From the NCBI RefSeq assembly GCF_014638095.1, contig NZ_BMFH01000001.1, positions 1,683,227 to 1,747,226 of the forward strand: a stretch of DNA of 64,000 nt. Direction: 5' to 3'. The position numbers and the translations under genes were made by a program. This DNA is from Muriicola marianensis (GTDB lineage Bacteria; Bacteroidota; Bacteroidia; Flavobacteriales; Flavobacteriaceae). Below are positions 26,904 to 35,259 of the stretch, one piece after another; the stretch's first letter is position 1, and each line of letters opens with the position of its first letter. The notes under the pieces were generated by a model. That model was not told where the DNA came from and did no database searches. It was given only the letters and a program-made list of their open reading frames with translations.

Positions 26904-28395
26904 TGCCTATAAATATTCTTCTAAGAAATTCGTGTTCCATCCTGTAAACCAGGAGTAAAAATACTAAAAGGAAAACGGATCCGATCAGGATATCCCGATT
27001 AAAAACATAGAAGGACAAGGCTGAAAAAAGTATAGATATCCCCAGGTAAAAACAGATTTTCCGGAAATTATATGGTATAGGATAGTACTTCTTCCCCAGC
27101 ACATAGGAAAGTGCCATCATGCTGGCATATGCTGCCAGGGTAGCATAGGCTGAGGCATGGTATCCTATGGACGGAATGAAAAGATAATTGATAACAATAG
27201 TGATCACGGCCCCTGCGATGGAAATGTAAGCCCCGAAACGCGTCCGGTCCGTAACCTTGTACCATACCGAGAGGTTGTGGTAGATCCCAAGGCAAAAACT
27301 GGCCAGAATGATAATAGGTACGACCGGCATCGCCTCCCAGTAATCAGAATTTCTAACGATCAGTACCTTCAAGGGATCTGCGTACACCACTACCGCAAGG
27401 AGTATCACGCTCCCCAGAACGACAAAGTAATTCGTGATCTGTGCATAGGCCCTTTGAGGGTTTTCAGACCTGGAATGGCTGAAAAAGAAGGGTTCGATGC
27501 CCAGCCTGAAGGCCGTGGCAAACAAGGTCATGAACAGGGCGATCTTGTAGCAAGCAGAGTATTTTCCAATCTCACTTTTGGCAATCGAGGCAGGGAGGAG
27601 TTCGGAGAGCATGATCCTATCGAAAACCTCATTGATGGTAAAAGCAATTCCTGCGATCATCACAGGAAGACCATACCGTATCATTTTAGACCACAGTACC
27701 CTGTCAAAGGCATAGGTGCGCAATCGATAGCTGGGAAACATCAGAGCCAGGGTTAGTCCGCTGGCTATAAGGTTTGAAATAAAGATATAGGAGATCTGAA
27801 AATCCGGCACGTAGATCGCGCTGAATAAACCTTCGGAATTTCCCTCCGACAATCCCGGTAAAAGCAAAAGAAAGAAAACATTAAGACTGAGATTGACCGC
27901 TACATTCAGGATCTTGATCACCGCATAACGCTGGGGTTTTTGCATCGCTCTCAACATGGCAAAGGGTATGATCGCCAGGGCATCGAGGGCCAGGATGAAG
28001 ATCACGTACTTTATATACTGAGGGTCTATATTGAGCCAAACTGCCATTTGGTCCCTGATGACAAAAGCGATTAAGGTAAAAACAGCTGTAGTAGCTCCGA
28101 TTGAGATCAGGGCTGTAGAGGTCACCCGGGTGGGCTTTTCTTCGCTGTTGAAGAATCTGAAAAAGGCTGTTTCCATCCCGTACGCCAGCACTACGTTGAA
28201 GATGGCAAACCATGCAAAGATCAAAGTAACCTCCCCATAAGCCCCCGTAGGCATGACCTTTGTGTACAAAGGTACCAGGATGAAAGATAACATCCTGGGT
28301 AAGACCGTGGCCAATCCGTAAATAAAGGTTTGCTTGAATAACTTCTGAAAAAGACTCAACCGCAGGAATGTTAGGTAAAGTCTAAATTTAGACAA
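26893..28395 (-). CDS. Polysaccharide flippase (MOP/Wzx-like)
   Basis: Multi-pass inner-membrane protein of the MOP superfamily, with about 12-14 hydrophobic segments in 500 residues; it begins the family pattern [18 protein letters not shown]. Such proteins move lipid-linked sugars across the membrane. The start is uncertain: TTG 28395 gives 12 extra residues, while TTG 28359 begins [10 protein letters not shown], closer to the family's usual end. A -7 box TAACTTTG lies just upstream (28410-28417). It is probably the first gene of the dut-TPR-DUF4292-EnvC transcript. Confidence 0.88.
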   Translation of the reverse strand: MSKFRLYLTFLRLSLFQKLFKQTFIYGLATVLPRMLSFILVPLYTKVMPTGAYGEVTLIFAWFAIFNVVLAYGMETAFFRFFNSEEKPTRVTSTALISIGATTAVFTLIAFVIRDQMAVWLNIDPQYIKYVIFILALDALAIIPFAMLRAMQKPQRYAVIKILNVAVNLSLNVFFLLLLPGLSEGNSEGLFSAIYVPDFQISYIFISNLIASGLTLALMFPSYRLRTYAFDRVLWSKMIRYGLPVMIAGIAFTINEVFDRIMLSELLPASIAKSEIGKYSACYKIALFMTLFATAFRLGIEPFFFSHSRSENPQRAYAQITNYFVVLGSVILLAVVVYADPLKVLIVRNSDYWEAMPVVPIIILASFCLGIYHNLSVWYKVTDRTRFGAYISIAGAVITIVINYLFIPSIGYHASAYATLAAYASMMALSYVLGKKYYPIPYNFRKICFYLGISILFSALSFYVFNRDILIGSVFLLVFLLLVYRMEHEFLRRIFIGNED

Positions 28396-28409
28396 TTAGC
28401 GTCTGCCTG

Positions 28410-28417
28410 CAAAGTTA
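28410..28417 (-). promoter_or_regulatory. -7 element of the flippase-dut operon
   Basis: TAACTTTG on the minus strand, an exact TAnnTTTG, overlapping the stop codon of the upstream lipoprotein gene. No clear -33 TTG at the right distance. Confidence 0.4.
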
Positions 28418-28933
28418 GTTTTGAGGTCTCGAGGGATATTGAACTGGCATTTTTTCTTTTATCCCGACGATCTTGTAAAAACGGGATTTCCGTTTTCCCT
28501 CCACTTTGTATTCTAAAACGGCCTCGTCACTATTCAGTTCAAATGGTAAATCTTCCTCTTTTTCCTTCAGCATTACAGGTGGTTGATTGCCTACCTCTTC
28601 CATCGGATCTGCATGCATGATGATGTCCTTCTGAGCACCTGCTTCTTCCCTCTCGAACTTACACACTAACTCCGAATTTCCTTTTTCTGTTTCCAACTGA
28701 GGTGTCAAAACCCTTCCTCTGAAATATACCTTTCCGAACTGTATGGATGGTGGTAAGGTTTCCAAAGGGATCCTTAGGATATATCCTGAACCTCCTTCGG
28801 GTCTTCCGGCGGCAAATTCCTGACAGGTCGGACCCTCTACCACAAATGGGGCCTGCTCCACCAGTTTTTTTTGTGAGGAACACCCGAACAAGCCTAAGAT
28901 CAATATAAAGGTGTACAAAGGCATTTTATTCAT
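28415..28933 (-). CDS. Hypothetical lipoprotein
   Basis: A 172-residue protein with lipobox LGLFG-Cys18. I do not recognise a family. The middle (LPPSIQFGKVYFRGRVLTPQ) looks like beta strands, suggesting a small sandwich domain exposed to the periplasm, and the end is basic. It starts just after the atp terminator region and has its own -7 box. Confidence 0.75.
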   Translation of the reverse strand: MNKMPLYTFILILGLFGCSSQKKLVEQAPFVVEGPTCQEFAAGRPEGGSGYILRIPLETLPPSIQFGKVYFRGRVLTPQLETEKGNSELVCKFEREEAGAQKDIIMHADPMEEVGNQPPVMLKEKEEDLPFELNSDEAVLEYKVEGKRKSRFYKIVGIKEKMPVQYPSRPQN

Positions 28934-28973
28934 AATACAGGTCTTTTTTTGACATAGTATTCAATAGTAATGC

Positions 28974-28981
28974 CAAAAGTA
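28974..28981 (-). promoter_or_regulatory. -7 element of the lipoprotein gene
   Basis: TACTTTTG on the minus strand, an exact TAnnTTTG, about 40 bases before the ATG at 28933 and 17 bases downstream of the T-run of the atp terminator. Confidence 0.45.
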
Positions 28982-28998
28982 GTTATTCCGTGGTCCGG

Positions 28999-29028
28999 AA
29001 AAAAGAAACCCCGGCCAGTGCCGGGGTT
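28999..29028 (-). terminator. Terminator of the ATP synthase operon
   Basis: AACCCCGG (29007-29014) pairs with CCGGGGTT (29021-29028), loop CCAGTG. On the minus strand the stem is followed by TTTCTTTTTT. It lies 25 bases after the atpG stop. Confidence 0.85.
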
Positions 29029-29052
29029 ATTTCCTGTAATGAAAAAGAATAT

Positions 29053-29913
29053 TTATCCGTTCAAAGCTTCCGCACCACCAACGATCTCCAGAATCTCATT
29101 GGTAATGGCAGCCTGACGCGCCTTGTTATAAGTAAGCTTTAACTGGTCTCTCAATTCTGAGGCGTTATCCGTGGCCTTATGCATGGCAGTCATCCTGGCG
29201 CCGTGCTCACTGGCAAAAGAGTCCCTCACCGCTTTGTACAATTGCGTTTTAAGCGATTTTGGGATCAGCTCCATGACGATCTTTTCTTTTTCCGGCTCAA
29301 AAATATAGTCAGTTGAACTCCTGTTTTCAGAAGATTCAGGGACTATAGGCAGGAATTGCTCCGTCATCAGAATCTGCGTTGCCGCATTCTTGAACTTATT
29401 ATAGACCAATACGATCTTGTCATAGGAACCACTTACAAAATGCTCCATGAGCTCTTCTGCAATTTGTGCCACATGGTCGAAAGTAAGGTCATCGAAGACC
29501 TTGCTGTGATCAGTAACAACCGTGTTCTTCTTTTTTAGGAGATCAAATCCTTTTTTTCCCACGGTCATAAAGTGTACTTCCTGGTCGACAAAGGTATTTT
29601 CTTTAAGGGAAATACATTCCTTGATCACATTCGAGTTAAACGCGCCACAAAGCCCTCTGTTAGAGGTGATGGAGACCACCAGTACCTTCCTCACCGGTCT
29701 TTCTTCGGCAAATGAACTTCCTGTGTCAGAATCCAGACTCCCGCTCAGGTTCTGAAGTAGTTCGGTGAGCTTATCGGCATACGGTCGCATGGCTGTAATG
29801 GCATCCTGTGCTTTTTTCAATTTCGCAGCCGATACCATCTTCATGGCGCTCGTGATCTGCATGGTTGAAGACACCGATGCTATTCTGTTCCGTATTTCCT
29901 TTAGGTTCGCCAT
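29053..29913 (-). CDS. atpG: ATP synthase F1 gamma subunit
   Basis: Central rotor stalk of F1. The 286-residue protein has the conserved N-terminal helix (RIASVSSTMQITSAMKMVSAAKLKKAQ) and C-terminal helix (HKATDNASELRDQLKLTYNKARQAAIT) that form the coiled shaft inside the alpha-beta ring. It is the last gene of atpBEFHAG here. Beta (atpD) and epsilon (atpC) are not in the window. Confidence 0.96.
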   Translation of the reverse strand: MANLKEIRNRIASVSSTMQITSAMKMVSAAKLKKAQDAITAMRPYADKLTELLQNLSGSLDSDTGSSFAEERPVRKVLVVSITSNRGLCGAFNSNVIKECISLKENTFVDQEVHFMTVGKKGFDLLKKKNTVVTDHSKVFDDLTFDHVAQIAEELMEHFVSGSYDKIVLVYNKFKNAATQILMTEQFLPIVPESSENRSSTDYIFEPEKEKIVMELIPKSLKTQLYKAVRDSFASEHGARMTAMHKATDNASELRDQLKLTYNKARQAAITNEILEIVGGAEALNG

Positions 29914-29932
29914 AATCTAATCTGCTGCTGAA

Positions 29933-31513
29933 TTACCCTTTGTACTTCTTGACCAGATCCTTACAAACTGCCGTCAAGGTTTCGGTAACCTCATCTGTAA
30001 GCTTACCTGCTTTCAACGTATCAAGCACATCCCTGTGCTTCGCATTCAGTATTTCGAGGTAATCCTGTTCAAATTGTTTTACCTTCTCTACAGGTACATC
30101 CCTGAGGAGGTTTTTGGAGCCCGCAAAGATGATAGCTACCTGATCTTCCACAGTAAACGGATCGTTTTGAGCCTGCTTTAGGATCTCCACATTCCTCCTA
30201 CCTTTCTCGATCACATTCAGGGTTGCCGCATCAAGGTCGGATCCAAATTTGGCGAAAGCCTCCAGTTCGCGGAACTGGGCCTGATCGAGTTTAAGTGTTC
30301 CGGCCACCTTCTTCATGGATTTGATCTGTGCAGATCCTCCTACCCTCGATACAGAGATCCCCACGTTGATCGCCGGCCTTACCCCCTGGTTAAACAGGTC
30401 CTGTTCCAGGAATATCTGGCCATCTGTAATGGAGATCACGTTCGTAGGAATATAGGCAGAAACGTCCCCTGCCTGGGTTTCGATAACAGGTAGGGCTGTC
30501 AGGGATCCACCTCCTTTTACCATAGGCTTAAGTACTTCCGGGAGGTCATTCATATTCTTAGCGATGGCATCATCATTGATGATCTTCGCAGCTCGCTCCA
30601 GCAATCTGGAGTGCAGGTAGAATACGTCTCCGGGATAGGCTTCCCGTCCTGGTGGACGCCTGAGAAGAAGAGACACCTCACGGTAAGCCACGGCTTGTTT
30701 AGAAAGATCATCGTAAATGATCAGGGCCGGACGACCGGTATCCCTGAAATACTCCCCGATTGCCGCTCCTGCGAAAGGCGCGTACACCTGCATAGGAGCA
30801 GGGTCCGAAGCGTTGGCCGCAACAATGGTGGTATAGGCCAGGGCTCCTTTATCTTCTAATGTTTTGGCGATGTTGGCCACTGTTGAGGCTTTTTGCCCAA
30901 TGGCCACATAAATACAATATACAGGTTGCCCTGCATCATAAAATTCCTTTTGATTGATGATCGTATCCACACAAACAGTCGTTTTACCTGTCTGGCGGTC
31001 ACCGATCACAAGCTCCCGCTGTCCGCGACCGATAGGGATCATGGCATCAATCGCCTTGACACCCGTCTGCAGGGGCTCATTTACGGGCTGGCGGAAGATC
31101 ACCCCGGGCGCCTTGCGCTCCAGTGGCATCTCGTAGGTCTTTCCGGCGATCGGACCTTTTCCATCAATTGGGTTACCCAGGGTATCCACAACACGTCCAA
31201 CGATTCCCTCTCCAACATTGATGGAAGCGATCCTTTGGGTCCTTTTAACGGTCGTACCCTCCTTGATCTCTTTGGATGGCCCCAGCAATACAACACCAAC
31301 GTTGTCTTCTTCCAGGTTGAGGACGATCCCTTCCAGACCTCCTTCAAACTCCACCAATTCACCGTATTGTGCATTGGAAAGTCCGTAAACGCGTGCGATA
31401 CCGTCACCGACCTGAAGGACTGTTCCTATTTCGTCCAAAGTTGCCTCGGCCTCAAAGCCAGATAATTGCTTCTTTAAGATTGCTGATACCTCAGCGGCTT
31501 TAACTCCTGCCAT
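29933..31513 (-). CDS. atpA: ATP synthase F1 alpha subunit
   Basis: Non-catalytic nucleotide-binding subunit of F1. The 526-residue protein has the P-loop [10 protein letters not shown], the alpha-specific [25 protein letters not shown] region including the arginine finger segment, and a normal N-terminal domain. It lies 19 bases before atpG and 56 after atpH. Confidence 0.98.
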   Translation of the reverse strand: MAGVKAAEVSAILKKQLSGFEAEATLDEIGTVLQVGDGIARVYGLSNAQYGELVEFEGGLEGIVLNLEEDNVGVVLLGPSKEIKEGTTVKRTQRIASINVGEGIVGRVVDTLGNPIDGKGPIAGKTYEMPLERKAPGVIFRQPVNEPLQTGVKAIDAMIPIGRGQRELVIGDRQTGKTTVCVDTIINQKEFYDAGQPVYCIYVAIGQKASTVANIAKTLEDKGALAYTTIVAANASDPAPMQVYAPFAGAAIGEYFRDTGRPALIIYDDLSKQAVAYREVSLLLRRPPGREAYPGDVFYLHSRLLERAAKIINDDAIAKNMNDLPEVLKPMVKGGGSLTALPVIETQAGDVSAYIPTNVISITDGQIFLEQDLFNQGVRPAINVGISVSRVGGSAQIKSMKKVAGTLKLDQAQFRELEAFAKFGSDLDAATLNVIEKGRRNVEILKQAQNDPFTVEDQVAIIFAGSKNLLRDVPVEKVKQFEQDYLEILNAKHRDVLDTLKAGKLTDEVTETLTAVCKDLVKKYKG

Positions 31514-31569
31514 ATGTTCTAAATATCTGTCGGAAGCGATTGGTTACGAATCGTCTCCGGAATTAAATT

Positions 31570-32109
31570 TTATACGCTTTTTGTAAACTCTCTTTTAATC
31601 GTGTTCAACTGGTTGGCAATACTGGCGTCGTATTGCAGGTCTCCTATCCTCAGGATGAATCCTCCGACAATACTCTCGTCTATCTTATTCTTCAGGACGA
31701 CCTTATTGCCCGTGATCTTGGAAACCTCTTTTAAAACCCTTTTTTCTAATTCTCCGGATAAAGGAACAGCTGTAGTTACAAAAGCTACCCCTTCTCCTTT
31801 GAGTTCTTCGTTGAGGATAATATATTTTAAAGCGACCTCGTTGAGGAGGTTGATCCTCCTGTTCTGAAACAACAGGTTCAAGAGACCCTCTGTGATGGAA
31901 TCACATCCCTTGAAAACCGATAGCAAAGCCTTTTTCTTTGCTTCAGCCTTCAAAACGGGACTGCTCAGCATCTCCCTCAGCTCCTTGCTTCCTCCAATGG
32001 TCTCCACGATAGCCCTCATGTCGTTTTCAAGGACATCGGTCTTCTTTTTCTCTACCGCAAAATCCAGGATGGCTCTGGCGTAACGTGCTGCTGCTCTAGA
32101 TTCGTTCAT
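31570..32109 (-). CDS. atpH: ATP synthase F1 delta subunit
   Basis: OSCP/delta subunit joining the peripheral stalk to the top of F1. The 179-residue protein starts ESRAAARYARAILDFA and has the C-terminal strand region IGGFILRIGDLQYDASI typical of delta (here VGGFILRIGD). It lies 5 bases after atpF. Confidence 0.95.
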   Translation of the reverse strand: MNESRAAARYARAILDFAVEKKKTDVLENDMRAIVETIGGSKELREMLSSPVLKAEAKKKALLSVFKGCDSITEGLLNLLFQNRRINLLNEVALKYIILNEELKGEGVAFVTTAVPLSGELEKRVLKEVSKITGNKVVLKNKIDESIVGGFILRIGDLQYDASIANQLNTIKREFTKSV

Positions 32110-32114
32110 CAGGA

Positions 32115-32615
32115 TTATTTAAGCTTTATATCACCCAACATATCATCGACCAGCTTTAACTGCTTGTCTTTGTTGGCCAGTTGCTCTTTTAAGATCTTTT
32201 CTGCGATCTGAACGGACAAATCTGCAACCTGAGTCTTGATCTCAGCCACGGCTGCCTTTTTCTCGCTGTCTATAGTTGCCTTTGCCTGAGCGATGAGCTT
32301 GTCTCCTTCCTGTTTGGCTTGCTCCCTGGCATCAGCCACCATTTTTTCCTTGATCTCCCGGGCTTCCTTCAACATGGCTTCACGCTCACCCCTGGCTTCC
32401 TTCAACAGTTTCTCGCTGTCTGCAGTGACGTTCTGCATTTCCTTTTTAGCCTCCTCGGCCGCAGCAAGCGCATTCTTTATGCCTTCCTCCCTGTCATTGA
32501 TCGCGCTGAGAATGGGCTTCCAGGCGAAGCGATACAACAAGTACAGCAATAGCAGGAAGAGCAGCGTTTGCCATACAAAAAGGCCAAACGAAAAATCATT
32601 GATCAGTTTTTCCAT
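32115..32615 (-). CDS. atpF: ATP synthase F0 b subunit
   Basis: Peripheral stalk subunit of 166 residues. An N-terminal TM segment (GLFVWQTLLFLLLLYLLYRF) leads into a long charged helix rich in Ala, Lys and Glu (NALAAAEEAKKEMQ...) that dimerises. The 78-base gap to atpE upstream holds a strong hairpin. Confidence 0.95.
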   Translation of the reverse strand: MEKLINDFSFGLFVWQTLLFLLLLYLLYRFAWKPILSAINDREEGIKNALAAAEEAKKEMQNVTADSEKLLKEARGEREAMLKEAREIKEKMVADAREQAKQEGDKLIAQAKATIDSEKKAAVAEIKTQVADLSVQIAEKILKEQLANKDKQLKLVDDMLGDIKLK

Positions 32616-32645
32616 CTAATGTTATTTTATGTACAATTTTAAACT

Positions 32646-32683
32646 AAGGAGGGCCATAACCAACCGTTATGGCCGCTTCCTTA
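32646..32683 (-). other. Hairpin between atpE and atpF
   Basis: GGCCATAAC (32652-32660) and GTTATGGCC (32666-32674) form a perfect 9-bp stem with a five-base loop, extended after a small internal loop by TAAGG/CCTTA. On the mRNA it stands after the atpE stop, followed by CCTCCTTAGTTTAAAATT, which is only weakly T-rich. It could stabilise the upstream mRNA end, or stop part of the transcripts, giving more atpB/atpE message than atpF. Confidence 0.6.
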
Positions 32684-32693
32684 AGCTGGTGTG

Positions 32694-32885
32694 TTACACG
32701 GCGAAAAGAGCCGCGAAACCAATACCTTCAATAAGCGCTGCTACGATCAGCATCGCTGTTTGAATCTTACCATAGGCCTCAGGCTGACGGGCAATGGCCT
32801 CCATGGCAGAACCACCGATCCTACCGATACCGATACCAACGCCGATTACTACCAATCCTGCACCTACCATTACTGGAATTTCCAT
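32694..32885 (-). CDS. atpE: ATP synthase F0 c subunit
   Basis: Proteolipid that forms the rotor ring. Of 63 residues, two hydrophobic helices flank a polar loop (ARQPEA) with the conserved R-Q-P; Glu53 in LIEGIGF is the ion-binding carboxylate. The sodium-binding extra residues are not apparent, so protons are likely. It is shorter at its N-terminus than E. coli AtpE. Hairpin downstream at 32646-32683. Confidence 0.96.
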   Translation of the reverse strand: MEIPVMVGAGLVVIGVGIGIGRIGGSAMEAIARQPEAYGKIQTAMLIVAALIEGIGFAALFAV

Positions 32886-32943
32886 ACGCTATCTAGTTTA
32901 AAATTAAAATTCAATTCATTAAATCATTTATCCCGGATAACCC

Positions 32944-34071
32944 CTATAGGTGGGCCAATTCGGGATCTTCTTCATGTTCGTGTTCCTCTGAGGCAAAGCC
33001 AAAATAGAGGGATGACAACATGGTAAATATATATGCCTGTAACAAGGCTACTAATACTTCGATCAAGGTGATGGCAAATGCCAGGAAGAAAGACAGGGGG
33101 CTGCCTATCCAACTCTTAAAGATGAACATCAATCCAATAAGGCTCATCAGTACGATGTGACCTGCCTGCATGTTCGCGTACAAACGGATAAGCAGTGCAA
33201 AGGGTTTGATAATCAATCCCAGCAATTCAATGGGTACCAAGATGATATAGATCGGAATCTTCCCGTACCAGGGCATAGCATCTCCGAGGGGATCTACCAG
33301 GTGTTTCCAGTAATCCTTTGTCCCTGTGAAATTGGTGATCAGGAATGTGAGCAGGGCCAGTCCGAAGGTTATCGCAATGTTCCCTGTTACATTGATTCCC
33401 AGGGGAGTAAGCCCGAACATATTCAGGAACCAGATAAAAAAGAATATGGTCAACAGAAATGGCATGTACTTTTTATACCGCTTTTCCCCAATAGTAGGCC
33501 TTGCGATATCATCCCTGATATAAATCACAATAGGTTCGAAAAACCTTCCGGCCCCTGTCGGTACCCCATTGTTCTTTGCATATGATTTTGCAAGACTTGA
33601 AAACAACCAGAGCATTAACAATCCGGTAATGATCATCATGACCACATTCTTTGTGACCGAAAAATCTATGGGTTTTGCATTGGTGACATGCCCCTCATCA
33701 TCGTGGCTGAGGTTTCCTTCTGCATCGGTCTTGTAGATCTTCCCATGCTCCAGGGCGTAGTAATTACCTCCTGATTCTGCAATGGTTTCTCCGTGGTGAA
33801 ATTTCGAGGAAGAAAAGACGTGCAGTCCTTCATCCCAGAGGATCACCGGAAGCGGAATTCCCACATAGACGTGTTCCCCGTTATCCGCCGTATAAGAAAA
33901 GATGGAAAAATCGTGGGAGTCCTTGAGGTGGTGATCAATATATTCCTTGATCTCGGTCTTGATATCTTTCTTTGAACCGTCTGCCGATTCCTCTTTGGCG
34001 ACAGCCTCAAGAGAAAATGCAGAAAAAACGGTAAAAAGCAGTAAAATCCTAAGAGTAAAAAATCTTCTCAT
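32944..34071 (-). CDS. atpB: ATP synthase F0 a subunit
   Basis: Stator channel subunit. The 375-residue protein is longer than E. coli AtpB because of an N-terminal part: a signal-like segment (LRILLLFTVFSAFSLEAVA) and ~90 hydrophilic residues rich in His, Asp and Lys, as usual in Bacteroidota. The C-terminal helices contain LLIRLYANMQAGHIVL with the essential Arg, and the protein ends with a His/Glu-rich tail (EEHEHEEDPE). A -7 box lies upstream at 34106-34113. Confidence 0.95.
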   Translation of the reverse strand: MRRFFTLRILLLFTVFSAFSLEAVAKEESADGSKKDIKTEIKEYIDHHLKDSHDFSIFSYTADNGEHVYVGIPLPVILWDEGLHVFSSSKFHHGETIAESGGNYYALEHGKIYKTDAEGNLSHDDEGHVTNAKPIDFSVTKNVVMMIITGLLMLWLFSSLAKSYAKNNGVPTGAGRFFEPIVIYIRDDIARPTIGEKRYKKYMPFLLTIFFFIWFLNMFGLTPLGINVTGNIAITFGLALLTFLITNFTGTKDYWKHLVDPLGDAMPWYGKIPIYIILVPIELLGLIIKPFALLIRLYANMQAGHIVLMSLIGLMFIFKSWIGSPLSFFLAFAITLIEVLVALLQAYIFTMLSSLYFGFASEEHEHEEDPELAHL

Positions 34072-34105
34072 AAGGCCGTAAAATGCGGGTCTCTAAAAAT
34101 CGGTG

Positions 34106-34113
34106 CAAATGTA
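34106..34113 (-). promoter_or_regulatory. -7 element before atpB
   Basis: TACATTTG on the minus strand, an exact TAnnTTTG, 34 bases before the atpB ATG. A TTTT run stands at the -33 distance. The 113-base gap also holds a small GC-rich stem (CGCC/GGCG) upstream of it that may end transcripts from porW-atpZ. Confidence 0.45.
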
Positions 34114-34184
34114 AGCTATTCTCCCAAAAAGAAAAAAGCATTTCCCCGTTTATTTTAAAGCCCGCCAACAGGCGATTTACAGGC

Positions 34185-34583
34185 TTAATCTTCAGGCTTC
34201 GTGAGGAGTATTTTTGCTGTGAAAACAGTTTCGAATAAAAGACAAAGTAAATAGGGCACAAAGAAGGCTCCGAATTCCGATCGGGTGACCATGGCGTCTT
34301 CCCGGTATCCTGGGTAAAACAAGAGGAAAAATACAAGGAATTTCAGCAGACTGCCCCCCATGTAGATAAAACCGATCTGATGTTTATACCTCTTTCTCAA
34401 AAGAAAAAGAAGGACAAAGATACCGGTCGCAAGTAAGAAATTAACTGAATAGGATAGATAGAGCATGTCTGAGCCCCTCTCTAAGCCCACATAGTTCTGC
34501 CACAGCAAATGAAGCCACAGGGAAATCAATAAGGCCACGATAAGTGAGATAAGGTAAGAAGAAACCAGGCCGGGGGTCCGCAT
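34185..34583 (-). CDS. Small membrane protein near atp genes (DUF6168-like)
   Basis: A 132-residue protein with four hydrophobic segments (e.g. LISLIVALLISLWLHLLW; LLATGIFVLLFLL; LLKFLVFFLLFYPGY; FVPYLLCLLFETVFTAKILL). It stands where other bacteria have atpI-type genes, between atpZ-like and atpB, and overlaps the former by one base. I think it is the flavobacterial DUF6168 family, though I cannot check. It may help assemble the c-ring. Confidence 0.75.
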   Translation of the reverse strand: MRTPGLVSSYLISLIVALLISLWLHLLWQNYVGLERGSDMLYLSYSVNFLLATGIFVLLFLLRKRYKHQIGFIYMGGSLLKFLVFFLLFYPGYREDAMVTRSEFGAFFVPYLLCLLFETVFTAKILLTKPED

Positions 34584-34813
34584 CAGTACTGAATTCTTTT
34601 GAGTTGCAGTAAAACCACGTAGATAGCGATAGCGACACCCAGGAGCGTTGCTGCTGCAGTAAAGATGCCTTTTTCCATTTCGTAATAGTGATCCAGCCAG
34701 ATCCCTCCCTTGGCAGCCAGATAGATAATAACCCCCATCTCGATCCCTATGCCGGATAAAATGGCGATATTCCTGAGCTGGTTTTTACCTTTAGGACGCT
34801 TTTGCTGGTTCAT
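34583..34813 (-). CDS. AtpZ/AtpI-type protein
   Basis: A 76-residue protein with two TM helices (IAILSGIGIEMGVIIYLAAKGG; GIFTAAATLLGVAIAIYVVLLQ) around GIWLDHYYEM, the pattern of AtpZ/AtpI (G-x-W-L-D). I chose ATG 34813 since a longer frame would add 20 residues in the end of the bactofilin gene. Even so it overlaps that gene by 23 bases. Role in F0 assembly or Mg/Ca transport in the family. Confidence 0.85.
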   Translation of the reverse strand: MNQQKRPKGKNQLRNIAILSGIGIEMGVIIYLAAKGGIWLDHYYEMEKGIFTAAATLLGVAIAIYVVLLQLKRIQY

Positions 34814-35255
34814 TCTTACTTTGGACCGACGAAGCTTTAAAAGCTGAAGCAGAAGAGCTTGCCGATTGGCCACCTGTTGCCGTACTCATGGCTCCCTTTC
34901 CCTTCATGGAACAGGAGGCATTGAAGGTAGCGCCGGGTTCAACAGCCAGTTTAGCAACTGTTACCGTTCCCTCTATAAGGGCAGAGGACTTCAGGGTAAG
35001 AAGTTCGGAGACCATTAATTCTCCATTGAAGTTGCCTTCGATATCCGCATTGAGGCATTCTACCTTACCATTGATGTAACCGTCTTTGCCGATGACCACT
35101 TTTCCGGAAGTCTTGAGGTTTCCGTTGAGTTTGCCATCTATCCTGAAATCGGCCTCGGAGACGATGTCTCCTTTGATCTTGGTGTGTTTCTCTATCCTGT
35201 TGGGTTGTCCTCCTGTTTCTGTCATAGCTTTAGGTTTTTTGTTATCTGAAAACAT
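34791..35255 (-). CDS. Bactofilin
   Basis: Polymer-forming cytoskeletal protein of 154 residues. The central beta-helix (TKIKGDIVSEADFRIDG, LNGNLKTSGKVVIGKDGYI, LNADIEGNFNGELMV, ALIEGTVTVAKLAV) shows the regular six-residue pattern of bactofilins, flanked by disordered ends. It should form filaments at the membrane in cell-shape or envelope tasks. It follows porW by 4 bases. Confidence 0.93.
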   Translation of the reverse strand: MFSDNKKPKAMTETGGQPNRIEKHTKIKGDIVSEADFRIDGKLNGNLKTSGKVVIGKDGYINGKVECLNADIEGNFNGELMVSELLTLKSSALIEGTVTVAKLAVEPGATFNASCSMKGKGAMSTATGGQSASSSASAFKASSVQSKNEPAKAS

Positions 35256-35259
35256 GGAT

